Positions 18,460-28,242 of a DNA stretch of 64,000 nucleotides are shown one piece after another (the stretch's first letter is position 1; every line of letters begins with the position of its first letter). The DNA lies in the NCBI RefSeq assembly GCF_040703035.1, contig NZ_CP159996.1:1522001-1586000 (forward strand). Direction: 5' to 3'. The position numbers were made by a program, and so were the translations under genes. The stretch is from Terribacillus aidingensis. Its GTDB lineage: Bacteria; Bacillota; Bacilli; Bacillales; Amphibacillaceae. The notes under the pieces were generated by a model. That model was not told where the DNA came from. It did not search any database and was given only the letters and a program-made list of their open reading frames with translations.

Positions 18460-21054
18460 ATGGCAGGTTACACACCGATGATGCAGCAATATTTAAGAAT
18501 AAAAGCCGACTATAAGGATGCATTCCTTTTCTTCCGGCTTGGGGATTTCTATGAGATGTTCTTCGATGATGCACTGAAAGCAACGAAAGAACTGGAAATC
18601 ACTTTAACAAGTAAGAATGCAGGTGTTGAGGAGAAAGTGCCAATGTGCGGCGTTCCCTATCATTCGGCTGATAATTATATAAGAACACTTGTTTCGCGAG
18701 GCTATAAAGTAGCCATCTGTGAACAAGTGGAAGATCCGAAGACAGCCAAAGGGGTTGTAAAACGGGAAGTAGTCCAGCTGATCACACCGGGTACTGTCAT
18801 GGAAAACGGTATGCTGGATGAAAAGGAGAATAATTACCTCGCGGCTGTACATGAAAACAGTGACCGTACATACAGTCTTGTCTATCATGACCTATCTACG
18901 GGAGAAAATCGGGCAGCATTGCTTGAAGGCGGCTTTGATAGTCTTTTAAGCGAGCTTTACAACCAGCCGGTACGAGAAATCGTTATTAGCGAAGAGCTGG
19001 ATCAACAGCTGCAGGAAGCACTGCAGGTCCGCCTTGGTGTCACATTATCCTATCAAGATAATGTCAGTACAAGCACATCTCATGAAAAACTTACTGGAAA
19101 CGTGACCGATGTAAGATTACTAGATTGCTTCAGTATGCTGTTAAACTATGTGGAACGAACTCAAAAACGGGGCTTGGATCATTTGAAGCCGCTTCAAGTA
19201 ATGGAGCTTAAACACTTCATGACGCTGGATATGTATTCAAAGCGCAATTTAGAGCTTACAGAGACGATTTTGAAGAAAGGCAAACACGGAAGCCTTTTAT
19301 GGGTGCTCGATGACACAGTTACAGCAATGGGAGCACGGATGCTGAAGAAATGGCTGGAGCGGCCGTTGCTTCAAAAAGAAGCGATAACTAAGCGTCAGGA
19401 TTTAGTCCAAGCATTTCTCGATCACTTCTTCGAACGTGATACAATCCGACAGCACTTACAATCTGTTTATGATATCGAGAGACTTTCCGGCCGGGTTGCT
19501 TTCGGTAATGTCAATGCCAGAGATCTTCTGCAGCTGAAACGCACTTTGGAGAAACTGCCTGAATTGAAGCAGGTCTTGTCAGGTTTCGAGGAAGAAGAAG
19601 TTCAGCAAATGGGCAGGGAGCTTAATCCATTGCCGGAGCTGAGCGAGTATCTTGAGAAAAGCTTGCACGAAGATGCACCGATCGGTGTGCGAGAAGGCGG
19701 TATCTTGAAGGACGGTTTCCATGAACAGCTTGATACGTACCGGGATGCTTCAAGAAACGGAAAGCAATGGATTGCAGCGCTGGAACAGCGTGAGCGTGAG
19801 GAAACTGGCATCAAATCGCTTAAAGTCGGCTATAACAAAGTATTCGGCTATTATATCGAAGTGACCCGGGCGAATTTGCACCTGCTGCCTGAAGGGAAAT
19901 ACGAGCGCAAACAAACGCTCAGTAACGCAGAACGCTTCATCACGCCGGAATTGAAGGAAAAAGAAGCGCTCATCCTGGAAGCGCAGGAAAAGAGCGTGGA
20001 ACTTGAGTATAACTTGTTCATGGAAATTCGGGATCATGTCAAAACGTACATCCCTGCTCTTCAGCTGCTTGCAGATCAAATCAGTCAACTGGATGTGCTG
20101 CAAAGCTTCGCAGAAGTGAGTGAAAAGCAGCGATATGCTCGTCCGACATTCAATGGTGATCGGTCCGTGGCAATTACAGAAGGGCGTCATCCGGTCATTG
20201 AAAAAGTAATGAAAACAGGGCAGTTCGTACCAAATGATGTGCAGATGGGAAATGCATCTGATATCCTGCTGATCACTGGTCCGAATATGAGTGGTAAAAG
20301 TACTTATATGCGCCAAGTGGCATTGACAAGCATCATGGCACAAATCGGCTGCTTCGTTCCATGTGAAGCTGCTGATCTCCCGCTGTTTGATCAAATTTTC
20401 ACTCGTATCGGTGCAGCAGATGATCTTGTGTCTGGTCAGAGTACATTTATGGTCGAAATGCTGGAGTCGAGGCATGCCTTGGAGCACGCCACTGATAGGA
20501 GCCTTATTCTGCTGGATGAAATCGGCAGAGGGACTAGCACATATGATGGAATGGCATTGGCGCAAGCCATCATTGAGTATGTTCATAACAATATCCATGC
20601 CAAGACATTATTCTCTACACATTATCATGAGCTTACGAGTCTTGAAGAGGACCTGGATAAACTCCGAAATGTCCACGTACGGGCAGAAGAACATGATGGC
20701 AATGTTGTCTTCCTCCATCAAATCCGTGAAGGGGCGGCAGATGAAAGCTATGGCATTCACGTTGCGAAATTGGCTAAGCTGCCGGAAAGTCTCATTCAGC
20801 GTGCATCCTATATTCTCCGCGAGCTGGAGGGACAGGAAGAAAAGCCGGCTGTAAGCCAACCGACAACACAAGAGCAGGAGGAAATCCAGCTATCATTCTT
20901 CTCAGAGCCTGAACCTGAAAAGAAAAAAACGAAACAAGACGATAAGAACGATAAAGTGATAGCGGAGCTCACATCAATCAATTTGATGGAACAAACACCG
21001 CTTGAAGCAATGAATCTATTATATAAATTGCAGCAAATGGCAACAAAAAAGTAA
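18460..21054 (+). CDS. mutS: DNA mismatch repair protein MutS
   Basis: An 864-residue MutS. The N-terminal mismatch-binding motif GDFYEMF (Phe-x-Glu) is near residue 30. The connector, lever and clamp regions follow, then the ABC-type ATPase with Walker A GPNMSGKST near residue 606 and Walker B LLDEIGRGT. The C-terminal tail has a short acidic, Pro/Gln-rich stretch before a helical tetramerisation region. The start at 18460 follows CAGGGGAG; the ATG at 18439 is upstream of that site. mutL follows after 12 bases. Confidence 0.97.
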   Translation: MAGYTPMMQQYLRIKADYKDAFLFFRLGDFYEMFFDDALKATKELEITLTSKNAGVEEKVPMCGVPYHSADNYIRTLVSRGYKVAICEQVEDPKTAKGVVKREVVQLITPGTVMENGMLDEKENNYLAAVHENSDRTYSLVYHDLSTGENRAALLEGGFDSLLSELYNQPVREIVISEELDQQLQEALQVRLGVTLSYQDNVSTSTSHEKLTGNVTDVRLLDCFSMLLNYVERTQKRGLDHLKPLQVMELKHFMTLDMYSKRNLELTETILKKGKHGSLLWVLDDTVTAMGARMLKKWLERPLLQKEAITKRQDLVQAFLDHFFERDTIRQHLQSVYDIERLSGRVAFGNVNARDLLQLKRTLEKLPELKQVLSGFEEEEVQQMGRELNPLPELSEYLEKSLHEDAPIGVREGGILKDGFHEQLDTYRDASRNGKQWIAALEQREREETGIKSLKVGYNKVFGYYIEVTRANLHLLPEGKYERKQTLSNAERFITPELKEKEALILEAQEKSVELEYNLFMEIRDHVKTYIPALQLLADQISQLDVLQSFAEVSEKQRYARPTFNGDRSVAITEGRHPVIEKVMKTGQFVPNDVQMGNASDILLITGPNMSGKSTYMRQVALTSIMAQIGCFVPCEAADLPLFDQIFTRIGAADDLVSGQSTFMVEMLESRHALEHATDRSLILLDEIGRGTSTYDGMALAQAIIEYVHNNIHAKTLFSTHYHELTSLEEDLDKLRNVHVRAEEHDGNVVFLHQIREGAADESYGIHVAKLAKLPESLIQRASYILRELEGQEEKPAVSQPTTQEQEEIQLSFFSEPEPEKKKTKQDDKNDKVIAELTSINLMEQTPLEAMNLLYKLQQMATKK

Positions 21055-21066
21055 GGAGGTTCCCAA

Positions 21067-22899
21067 ATGGCGATTCAATTGATGCCGGATGATTTAGCAA
21101 ATAAGATTGCAGCGGGTGAAGTGGTCGAGCGACCGGCTTCGGTCGTCAAGGAACTTGTAGAAAACAGTATCGATGCAGGAAGTACAGTCATCAAGGTGGC
21201 AGTCCAGGAAGCAGGGCTCACAGAGATCAATATTGTTGACAATGGAGATGGCATGGAGCCAGATGATGTGGAACGGGCATTTTTCCGTCACGCCACAAGT
21301 AAGATACGGAATGAGCATGATTTGTTCCATGTCCGCACACTTGGGTTTAGGGGGGAAGCATTGGCCAGTATTGCAGCGGTAAGCCAGCTTGAAATCAAGA
21401 CGAGCACAGGCGAGAATGCTGGTGTGAAGCTTGTGATGGAAGGCGGTACAATCAAAGAAAGAGGCAAATGCGACGCGCGTAAAGGAACCGAAATGACAGT
21501 ACGGCATTTGTTCTTCAATACACCGGCCCGCCTGAAGTATATGAAAACCATTCATACCGAACTTGGCCATGTATCAGAAGTAATCAACCGGCTTGCACTT
21601 GCTCATCCGGAGATTCGTTTTGAACTGACCCATAACGATAAACCAATGTTCCAGTCATCCGGCCGAGGAGATATGCTGCAGATTGCTGCTCAGATTTATG
21701 GTAACTCAGTAGCGAAAAAAATGGTCCGAGCATCACACGAAACATTGGATTATAAGCTGGAAGTTTTCGCTGCCAAACCAGAAATAAATCGTGCGTCACG
21801 TCAGTATGTATCGTTTATCGTCAATGGCAGGTACATTCGTAATCCAGTCTTGGCGAAAGCGGTTATGCAGGCATACCATACGCTGCTGCCTATCGGCAGA
21901 TTCCCTCTCGCCGTTATTTCTATCGAGATGGATCCCGTTCTTGTTGACGTCAATGTGCATCCAGCTAAGCTGGAAGTACGTTTCAGCAAAGAAAAGGAAT
22001 TATTTGATGCTGTGGAGCAGCTTGTCGGAAAGGCGCTTCGCCAGCAGCGGCTCATCCCTGAAGCTGTCGCACCTAAACAGAAAAAGATACAAGATAAAAG
22101 TGAACAGCAAAGTTTCACTTTCTTTGAAAATAAGCCAGTCAAGGAACCGGAAGCCGAACAGGAGCAATGGTTCTTTGACAAAGTGAAAGAAACAGTCCCT
22201 CCTATCATCGAGGAGCAGAAGCGGGATCCTGAACCTGTGATATTCAATGATTCATCTCCTGATATAGTGCAGGAACAGGAGTATGTACCAGCAGAGAAAG
22301 AAAGTGAGCCGGAATATGCGGTACCGGCTATGTATCCGATTGGTCAGCACCATGGTACGTATATTCTTGCAGAAAATGAAGAAGGACTTTTTCTCATTGA
22401 TCAGCATGCTGCCCAGGAACGAATCAAATATGAATATTACCGGGAAAAAATCGGCGAAGTGGAAAAGGAACTGCAGGAGCTGCTCATTCCGCTTACGTTT
22501 GATTTCACCCAGCAGGAATCATTGATCGTCGAACAACATAAGACGGAGCTAGAGGCGGTCGGGTTGTTCTTTGAATCGTTCGGCGGACATACGTATATCG
22601 TTCGTTCCCATCCACAATGGTTCCCGAAAGGCTTTGAAGAGGAAATCATTCGGGAGATCGTCGAACAAGTGATGCAGGAAAGTAAAGTAGACATCCGGAA
22701 GTTGCGGGAAGAGGCAGCTATCATGATGTCCTGCAAGCGATCCATTAAAGCAAATCATCATCTGAATTATGATGATATGTTTCATCTATTGGAAGAGCTA
22801 CGCACATCACAGGATCCGTTTACCTGTCCGCATGGGCGACCAATTATAATCCGTTTTACTTCCTATGAGCTGGAGAAGCTTTTCAAAAGAGTACAATAG
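21067..22899 (+). CDS. mutL: DNA mismatch repair protein MutL
   Basis: A 610-residue MutL with the GHKL ATPase motifs [14 protein letters not shown] and GFRGEALAS in the first 100 residues, a disordered acidic linker from about 330 to 420, and a C-terminal endonuclease domain with the metal motif [12 protein letters not shown] near residue 444. The latter means strand nicking is done by MutL itself, as in MutH-lacking bacteria. A CPHGRP motif near the end provides further metal ligands. AAGGAGGT precedes the ATG. Confidence 0.97.
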   Translation: MAIQLMPDDLANKIAAGEVVERPASVVKELVENSIDAGSTVIKVAVQEAGLTEINIVDNGDGMEPDDVERAFFRHATSKIRNEHDLFHVRTLGFRGEALASIAAVSQLEIKTSTGENAGVKLVMEGGTIKERGKCDARKGTEMTVRHLFFNTPARLKYMKTIHTELGHVSEVINRLALAHPEIRFELTHNDKPMFQSSGRGDMLQIAAQIYGNSVAKKMVRASHETLDYKLEVFAAKPEINRASRQYVSFIVNGRYIRNPVLAKAVMQAYHTLLPIGRFPLAVISIEMDPVLVDVNVHPAKLEVRFSKEKELFDAVEQLVGKALRQQRLIPEAVAPKQKKIQDKSEQQSFTFFENKPVKEPEAEQEQWFFDKVKETVPPIIEEQKRDPEPVIFNDSSPDIVQEQEYVPAEKESEPEYAVPAMYPIGQHHGTYILAENEEGLFLIDQHAAQERIKYEYYREKIGEVEKELQELLIPLTFDFTQQESLIVEQHKTELEAVGLFFESFGGHTYIVRSHPQWFPKGFEEEIIREIVEQVMQESKVDIRKLREEAAIMMSCKRSIKANHHLNYDDMFHLLEELRTSQDPFTCPHGRPIIIRFTSYELEKLFKRVQ

Positions 22900-22923
22900 G
22901 CGCAGGCAACTGCGCCTTTTTTG
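22898..22923 (+). terminator. Terminator of mutSL
   Basis: AGGCGCAG pairs with CTGCGCCT around a GCAA loop, followed by six T residues. Confidence 0.92.
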
Positions 22924-23008
22924 CTTGTCTAGGTGTTCACCGCTCCGTCAGTCATGGAGCCTGCTTATACTATCCTGTAACCCTAAAATGACAGGAAGGA
23001 GGATTCGT

Positions 23009-23632
23009 ATGGCATTATTTATCAAACCGACGGCAGGCAGGCTGACAAACGGCTTCCGAGGTGCGGGATCGGATCATAATGGTGTCGACTGGGCCCAGTC
23101 TGGAACGGTGCGTATTGCCGCGGCGGCTGCAGGGACTGTCAGCCGGTCATATGTATCTACATCATATGGAGAAGTTGTCTTTATTGTGCACCAGTTGAAT
23201 GGTCAGACGTATGAAACAGTATATGCGCACATGCGTTCCGGATCCCGGCAAGTTCGTACTGGTGATACTGTCAGACAAGGACAATTCATCGGCTATATGG
23301 GTAACACAGGTGATTCCTCTGGTCAGCATCTGCATTTTGAATTGCATAGAGGCAGATGGAATGAGGAAAAATCCAATGCGGTCAATCCGCTTAATTATAT
23401 CGGTACAGCAGCAAGCAGTGGACAGCAAACGGCGAGTGTCAGATACCCTGGAAGCTATATTCGGACAGGATCCCGAGGAGAAAATGTTCGCCGCATCCAA
23501 CGGGCGCTGGGCGTGACAGCAGACGGGATTTTTGGACCGAATACAAGGCAGGCTGTCATCAATTACCAGCGAAATAACGGACTTGGTGTGGATGGCATTG
23601 TTGGTCAGGAAACCTGGAATAAATTGTTCTGA
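23009..23632 (+). CDS. leaderless M23 peptidoglycan endopeptidase with C-terminal peptidoglycan-binding domain
   Basis: A 207-residue two-domain cell wall hydrolase. Residues 1-135 are an M23/LytM zinc peptidase: first ligand pair in SDHNGVDWAQSG, YAHM, and the HLHFELHRG motif. Residues 145-207 are a PG_binding_1 domain ending TWNKLF. The start at 23009 follows AAGGAGGA by eight bases and gives MALFIKPTAGRLTNGF, with no signal peptide. A missing export signal is typical of phage endolysins and of mother-cell autolysins such as CwlC and CwlH. It stands alone between mutL and a dps-like gene, without other phage genes. The role is therefore inferred: either mother-cell lysis or a domesticated lysin. 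Confidence 0.85.
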   Translation: MALFIKPTAGRLTNGFRGAGSDHNGVDWAQSGTVRIAAAAAGTVSRSYVSTSYGEVVFIVHQLNGQTYETVYAHMRSGSRQVRTGDTVRQGQFIGYMGNTGDSSGQHLHFELHRGRWNEEKSNAVNPLNYIGTAASSGQQTASVRYPGSYIRTGSRGENVRRIQRALGVTADGIFGPNTRQAVINYQRNNGLGVDGIVGQETWNKLF

Positions 23633-23668
23633 TTTTGGGCATGCTGACAGCCAGAGGAGGCGTTAGCC

Positions 23669-24124
23669 ATGCACAATCAACATCTTGTAGATTTTCTTAA
23701 CCAGCAGATAGCCAATGTGAGTGTGCTGCACGTAAAACTGCAGCGATACCATTGGTATGCAAAAGGTCCATACGGCTATGTAATTGAGCAATATACCGAG
23801 GCTTTGCACGAACAGCTGGATGATATAAAGAAATGCTTAGGTAAGCGAGTGCTTGCCATCGGCGGCAGACCAATTGCGGTCATGAGTAAATTCCTGCAGG
23901 AAGCGACTATCAAGGAAGCGCAGGCCGATGATGAAGATTATGAGGTAGTCAAGACAATGCGTCATGATTACAGCCAGCTGGCACAAGAAATAAAAATCAC
24001 AGGCATACCGCTTGCGAAGAGGCAGGAAGATGATGCGACCGCTGGTTTGCTTGTTGATATCCTTGGCAGGCTGGAATACGAGGCGATCCGCTTGTCGAAA
24101 TATCTTATTGATGCCGATCGATAA
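23669..24124 (+). CDS. Dps-family protein with altered ferroxidase site
   Basis: A 151-residue ferritin-like Dps/MrgA-family protein. The signature start QRYHWYAKGP and the RVLAIGGRPIA motif are clear. Aligning without gaps to B. subtilis Dps, the first ligand His28 is kept and Glu44 is kept, but the second His is Glu40, and the Asp and Glu of the facing helix are Lys55 and Lys59. The iron-oxidising centre therefore looks broken, so DNA binding or a structural role is more likely than iron storage. GAGGAGGC precedes the ATG. A terminator follows. Confidence 0.85.
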   Translation: MHNQHLVDFLNQQIANVSVLHVKLQRYHWYAKGPYGYVIEQYTEALHEQLDDIKKCLGKRVLAIGGRPIAVMSKFLQEATIKEAQADDEDYEVVKTMRHDYSQLAQEIKITGIPLAKRQEDDATAGLLVDILGRLEYEAIRLSKYLIDADR

Positions 24125-24150
24125 GCTGTGCGTGGCGCGCACGGCTTTTC
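24123..24150 (+). terminator. Terminator of the dps-like gene
   Basis: A 10-bp stem with one G-T pair (24123-24132 with 24138-24147) is followed by a short T run. Confidence 0.8.
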
Positions 24151-24209
24151 GTTTATCTTTCTTTGCAGTGTTATGCTAAACTAATGACATGTTAAAGAAG
24201 GAGAATGAC

Positions 24210-25139
24210 ATGGACAAGCAGAAAGTAATCGTCGTTGTCGGACCTACAGGTGTCGGCAAGACCCAGCTGAGTATCGAAATTGCCAAGAAATATGGCGGCG
24301 AGATCATCAGCGGCGATTCCATGCAGATTTACAGAAGCATGGATATTGGAACCGCAAAAGCAACCAAAGAAGAACAGCAAGGAATTCCGCACCATTTGAT
24401 CGATATCCGTGAACCGGATGAAAATTATTCAGCTGCTGATTTTCAAGCCGATGTAGAGGCTTGTGTTCAAGATATTGCAAGCCGAGGAAAACTGCCTATC
24501 ATCGCAGGCGGGACCGGCTTATACATACAGGCTGCTCTTTATGCTTATGATTTTTCAAAAGCAAAACGAGATGACAGCTATCAGCAGAAGCTCGAGCAGG
24601 AAGCACAAACCCACGGCCAGCTTCACTTGCACAAACAGCTGCAGGCAGTTGACCCAGTGCAAGCGGAGCGCATCCACCCGAATAATGTCCGCCGCGTCAT
24701 CCGGGCGCTGGAAATATTCCACCGTACCGGCAAAAGAATGAGTGATCACGAAGAAACCGAGCTGGCTGCTCGCTATGACGCTGCAATAATTGGGTTGGAA
24801 ATGGACCGGGATCTTCTATATGAACAAATCAATCTGCGGGTGGATAAAATGCTTGCTGAAGGCTTGCTGGATGAAGTGAAAGGCCTGGTCGAACGCGGAA
24901 TCCGGGATTCCCAATCCATGCGGGCAATCGGCTATAAGGAGTTTATTCCTTATCTGGAAGGGAAAATGGAATGGGAAGATACGGTTTCCCAGCTGAAGCA
25001 AAATAGTCGCAGGTATGCAAAACGGCAGTATACGTGGTTCCGCAATAAAATGGATGTGGACTGGTATACAATCACACCTGCAACAAAAAATGAAAAATTT
25101 AGAATTATTTTAGAAGAACTTGCAGGAAAGCTGGAATAA
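24210..25139 (+). CDS. miaA: tRNA dimethylallyltransferase MiaA
   Basis: A 309-residue MiaA, which transfers dimethylallyl to N6 of A37 in tRNAs reading UNN codons and makes the substrate of MiaB. P-loop GPTGVGKT is at residue 11; SGDSMQIYRSMDIGTAK and the AGGTGLYIQAAL motif follow. The start at 24210 follows AAGGAG by seven bases; an ATG at 24189 lies upstream of that site. hfq follows after 41 bases, the widespread miaA-hfq order. Confidence 0.95.
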   Translation: MDKQKVIVVVGPTGVGKTQLSIEIAKKYGGEIISGDSMQIYRSMDIGTAKATKEEQQGIPHHLIDIREPDENYSAADFQADVEACVQDIASRGKLPIIAGGTGLYIQAALYAYDFSKAKRDDSYQQKLEQEAQTHGQLHLHKQLQAVDPVQAERIHPNNVRRVIRALEIFHRTGKRMSDHEETELAARYDAAIIGLEMDRDLLYEQINLRVDKMLAEGLLDEVKGLVERGIRDSQSMRAIGYKEFIPYLEGKMEWEDTVSQLKQNSRRYAKRQYTWFRNKMDVDWYTITPATKNEKFRIILEELAGKLE

Positions 25140-25180
25140 AGGTAGAAATAGGAACCGTATAGAAATTAGGAGGGGAATAG

Positions 25181-25414
25181 ATGTCTCAATCTGTTAATAT
25201 CCAAGACCAATATCTGAATCAGCTACGTAAAGAACGTATGCAAGTCACAGTCTTCCTCACGAATGGCTTTCAAATCCGAGGTACGGTGAAGGCTTTTGAC
25301 AATTTCACTGTATTGTTTGAAACGGAAGGCAGACAGCAATTAATCTTCAAACATGCGATTTCCACATTCTCCCCAGTAAAGAATGTATCGCTGGATTATA
25401 AAGAACAGAGCTAA
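25181..25414 (+). CDS. hfq: RNA chaperone Hfq
   Basis: A 77-residue Sm-like protein with Sm1 ([20 protein letters not shown]) and Sm2 ([11 protein letters not shown]) motifs. It should form a hexameric ring binding small RNAs and mRNAs. AGGAGGGG precedes the ATG. It lacks the long C-terminal tail of enterobacterial Hfq, as usual in bacilli. Confidence 0.95.
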   Translation: MSQSVNIQDQYLNQLRKERMQVTVFLTNGFQIRGTVKAFDNFTVLFETEGRQQLIFKHAISTFSPVKNVSLDYKEQS

Positions 25415-25419
25415 GTCGA

Positions 25420-25450
25420 AGCGGGCGCCATATGGCGCTCGTTTTGTTTT
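25420..25450 (+). terminator. Terminator of miaA-hfq
   Basis: A GC-rich stem (25423-25430 with 25433-25440, extendable by a pair) is followed by a T-rich run. Confidence 0.85.
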
Positions 25451-25556
25451 GTGGTTGTAAAGCGTACGGCTGCTGAATAAAGTAGAAAAAGACCATTGGG
25501 CATTTGTCACGGCCTACCTGTCTTGAGCGTAGACTACAGCAGTGAGGGGTGATCAT

Positions 25557-26477
25557 GTGGAAGCTCAAGTTACGAATGCAAAAGGGAAAATCAATATCGT
25601 CCTCAAAAACAGACAGCAGGAGACGGAGCAGCTGCAAAGTGGAACTGTTAAGCGCGATATCGATCCATTCCGTCATATCGACCAAGAATTCTCCGCCTTC
25701 ATTGGAATGGAAAAGCTCAAAAAAACTATCAAAGAGATTTATGCGAATGTCCATATCAGCGGAAAACGGGAAGCGGCGGGCTTAAAACAAGAAAAGCAAG
25801 TGCTGCATATGCTGTTTGAAGGTAACCCCGGTACTGGGAAAACAACAGTAGCCCGTAAGCTTGCATCTGTCTTCCACGACATGAACGTGTTGGATAAAGG
25901 TCATTTCATCGAGGCGGAAAGAGCGGATTTAGTTGGGGAATATATTGGACATACTGCTCAGAAAACGCGCGCGCTCGTCCAGCGGGCCATGGGCGGGATC
26001 CTGTTTATAGACGAGGCCTATTCGCTGGCCCGCGGCGGAGAAAAAGACTTTGGAAAAGAAGCGATTGATACACTTGTAAAACATATGGAGGATGCCTCCA
26101 ACCGCTTCATACTTATCCTTGCGGGCTATCCAAGGGAAATGGGTCACTTCATGAGCTTGAATCCAGGTTTGCGATCACGATTCCCTATTCAGCTCGAATT
26201 CCCTGATTATAAGTCCGAACAGCTTATGGATATCGCAAAAGGAATGCTTGCTGAAAAAGAGTACCAGCTGACAAAAGAAGCAGAATGGAAGCTTAAAGAA
26301 ATCATCGTACAGCAAAAAGCTAAACGGACAGCAGATTTTTCGAACGCCCGGTTTGTGCGGAATATCATAGAAAAAGCAATTCGAATGCAAGCAGTTCGTC
26401 TTGTACGTCAAGATCACCATCTGTCGACCGAAGAACTGATGAAAGTGACTGTCGCTGATTTGACTCAAGAGGAATGA
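25557..26477 (+). CDS. spoVK: stage V sporulation protein K (SpoVK), CbxX/CfxQ AAA ATPase
   Basis: A 306-residue AAA ATPase of the CbxX/CfxQ type, matching SpoVK, a mother-cell protein needed for late spore maturation. Walker A GNPGTGKTT is near residue 89, Walker B GGILFIDEAYSL near 145, sensor and Arg finger region LNPGLRSRFP near 205. The GTG at 25557 follows GAGGGGTGA; the earlier GTG at 25542 overlaps that site. The typical neighbours are kept, but a germinant receptor operon now separates it from hflX. Confidence 0.9.
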   Translation: MEAQVTNAKGKINIVLKNRQQETEQLQSGTVKRDIDPFRHIDQEFSAFIGMEKLKKTIKEIYANVHISGKREAAGLKQEKQVLHMLFEGNPGTGKTTVARKLASVFHDMNVLDKGHFIEAERADLVGEYIGHTAQKTRALVQRAMGGILFIDEAYSLARGGEKDFGKEAIDTLVKHMEDASNRFILILAGYPREMGHFMSLNPGLRSRFPIQLEFPDYKSEQLMDIAKGMLAEKEYQLTKEAEWKLKEIIVQQKAKRTADFSNARFVRNIIEKAIRMQAVRLVRQDHHLSTEELMKVTVADLTQEE

Positions 26478-26488
26478 CAGGTACAAAG

Positions 26489-26524
26489 AAGCTCGAGTGT
26501 GTAATGCACTTAGAGCTTTTTTTA
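26489..26524 (+). terminator. Terminator of spoVK
   Basis: An imperfect stem (AAGCTCGAGTG with CACTTAGAGCTT) is followed by seven T residues. Confidence 0.8.
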
Positions 26525-26589
26525 TGTTGTAAACGTTATTGTATAGCAGTATTTCACTGGGGCACCATACTAAGCAAGGAGTGCACATT

Positions 26590-28230
26590 ATGGGAAATAT
26601 ACTGGATTTTATTGTTCAAAGAGATGTTTGGTTAGGAACAATTATAGTTGTCTTGGTTCCAATTTTGCTGACCTTGCTAAGCAATAAGCTGAAAGAGCTT
26701 CGAAAAAAGCCATATACACGTACAGAGCAGCATTTCATGCCGGATAATTTTTCGCTGTCTACAAAATTATCCGTCAATCTGAAAGAGCTGAAAACAATTG
26801 TCGGTGACAGCTCTGATATTATTTATCGCCAGTTCAAACTGGGAAAGGATAATCGCAGCTCTGCTATCGTCCTAATTGATGGATTGGTTGATCAGCAGTT
26901 GCTGCAGCAATCCATTATGCATCCGCTGCTGCACGCCAAGCAGTCAAAATCAGGGCTGAATCTATTTAAAAGTGAAAGCATAAAGGATTATCTGCTGGAT
27001 CATGCGATTGAGGTCAGTGATGTGAAAGCGATGAATGACTCCAATCAATTTGTCCGACAGCTTCTGTCGGGGTCTGTACTGCTTTTTGTTGATGGGCTGG
27101 ATGAAGTTCTGGTTCTTAGCGTGAAAAAATGGCTTTCAAGGAGTTTGAATGAACCGATCACTGAAGCACTTGTTAGGGGACCGCGTTTAAGTTTTATAGA
27201 AAATATTAGGGATAATACGGCTATGCTGCGAAGAATGACGACAGACCCAAACTTGACCTTCAAAGACTTTGAGGTAGGGGAGCGGACGAAAAGGCAGCTC
27301 ACCGTTGTGTATGTGAAGGACATTGCCAATGAAGAGTTGTTGGAAAACGTAAATAATCGAATTCAAAATATGGATATTGATCATGTGGCTGAATCAGGAT
27401 ATATTGAACAGCTAATCGAGGATGACTATCTATCCATCTTTCCGCAAGTACAATCAACAGAGCGTCCGGATCGAGTGATGGGGGCGATCTTGGAGGGGAG
27501 GGTTGCCATTTTGCTTGACGGTACCTCCTATGCTTTGATAGTACCGGCAACCTTCTCCACGATGATGCAGTCACCAGAGGATTACTACGAGCGCTGGCTT
27601 CCAATGTCGCTCATTCGGATGCTGCGGTATGTAGCGGCATTTCTCAGTATTTTCCTGCCGTCTTTTTATATTGCATTCGTCTCGTTTCATCAAGGATTAA
27701 TACCTACTGATTTAGCGTTGGCAATAGCCGGAACACGGGTGGGCGTTCCTTTTCCAACGATCATTGAAGCACTCTTAATGGAAATATCTATTGAATTGTT
27801 AAGGGAAGCAGGTCTTAGGCTTCCTCGGCCTGTAGGACAAACTGTCGGTTTGGTGGGCGCATTGATCATCGGGGAAGCAGCGGTACAAGCTGGTTTAGTC
27901 AGTCCGATTATGGTCATTGTCGTTGCTGCCACAGCCATAGCTTCCTTTGTCTCCCCGCATTACGCAGCAGGCATTGCACAGAGAGCACTCCGATTCATTG
28001 CTATGTTTTCGGCCGCTTTTCTCGGACTATATGGGATCAGTTTGTTCTTTTTATCGCTATGTGTCCATGCGGTCAAGCTTCGGAGCTTTGGTGTACCATT
28101 TGTTACGCCGGGTACACTTTACAGTAAAGACGACTGGAAGGATTTCTTTTTCCGTATGCCTCTGTTTACCATGAGAAATCGACCTACTGAATATTTTCCG
28201 AAGGATCGGGTCAGAAGGAAGAAATATTAG
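26590..28230 (+). CDS. GerA-type germinant receptor, A subunit
   Basis: A 546-residue Ger(x)A-family protein (spore germination GerA family), the A subunit of an inner-spore-membrane germinant receptor. The soluble N-terminal half runs to about residue 330; the C-terminal half has four to five membrane segments, with YVAAFLSIFLPSFYIAFVSF first. An additional hydrophobic segment is visible near residues 11-31 (WLGTIIVVLVPILLTLL), ahead of the usual N-terminal domain, which makes the protein longer than GerAA. The start follows CAAGGAG by nine bases. B and C subunit genes follow directly. Confidence 0.9.
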   Translation: MGNILDFIVQRDVWLGTIIVVLVPILLTLLSNKLKELRKKPYTRTEQHFMPDNFSLSTKLSVNLKELKTIVGDSSDIIYRQFKLGKDNRSSAIVLIDGLVDQQLLQQSIMHPLLHAKQSKSGLNLFKSESIKDYLLDHAIEVSDVKAMNDSNQFVRQLLSGSVLLFVDGLDEVLVLSVKKWLSRSLNEPITEALVRGPRLSFIENIRDNTAMLRRMTTDPNLTFKDFEVGERTKRQLTVVYVKDIANEELLENVNNRIQNMDIDHVAESGYIEQLIEDDYLSIFPQVQSTERPDRVMGAILEGRVAILLDGTSYALIVPATFSTMMQSPEDYYERWLPMSLIRMLRYVAAFLSIFLPSFYIAFVSFHQGLIPTDLALAIAGTRVGVPFPTIIEALLMEISIELLREAGLRLPRPVGQTVGLVGALIIGEAAVQAGLVSPIMVIVVAATAIASFVSPHYAAGIAQRALRFIAMFSAAFLGLYGISLFFLSLCVHAVKLRSFGVPFVTPGTLYSKDDWKDFFFRMPLFTMRNRPTEYFPKDRVRRKKY

Positions 28231-28242
28231 GAGTTGCAGCAT

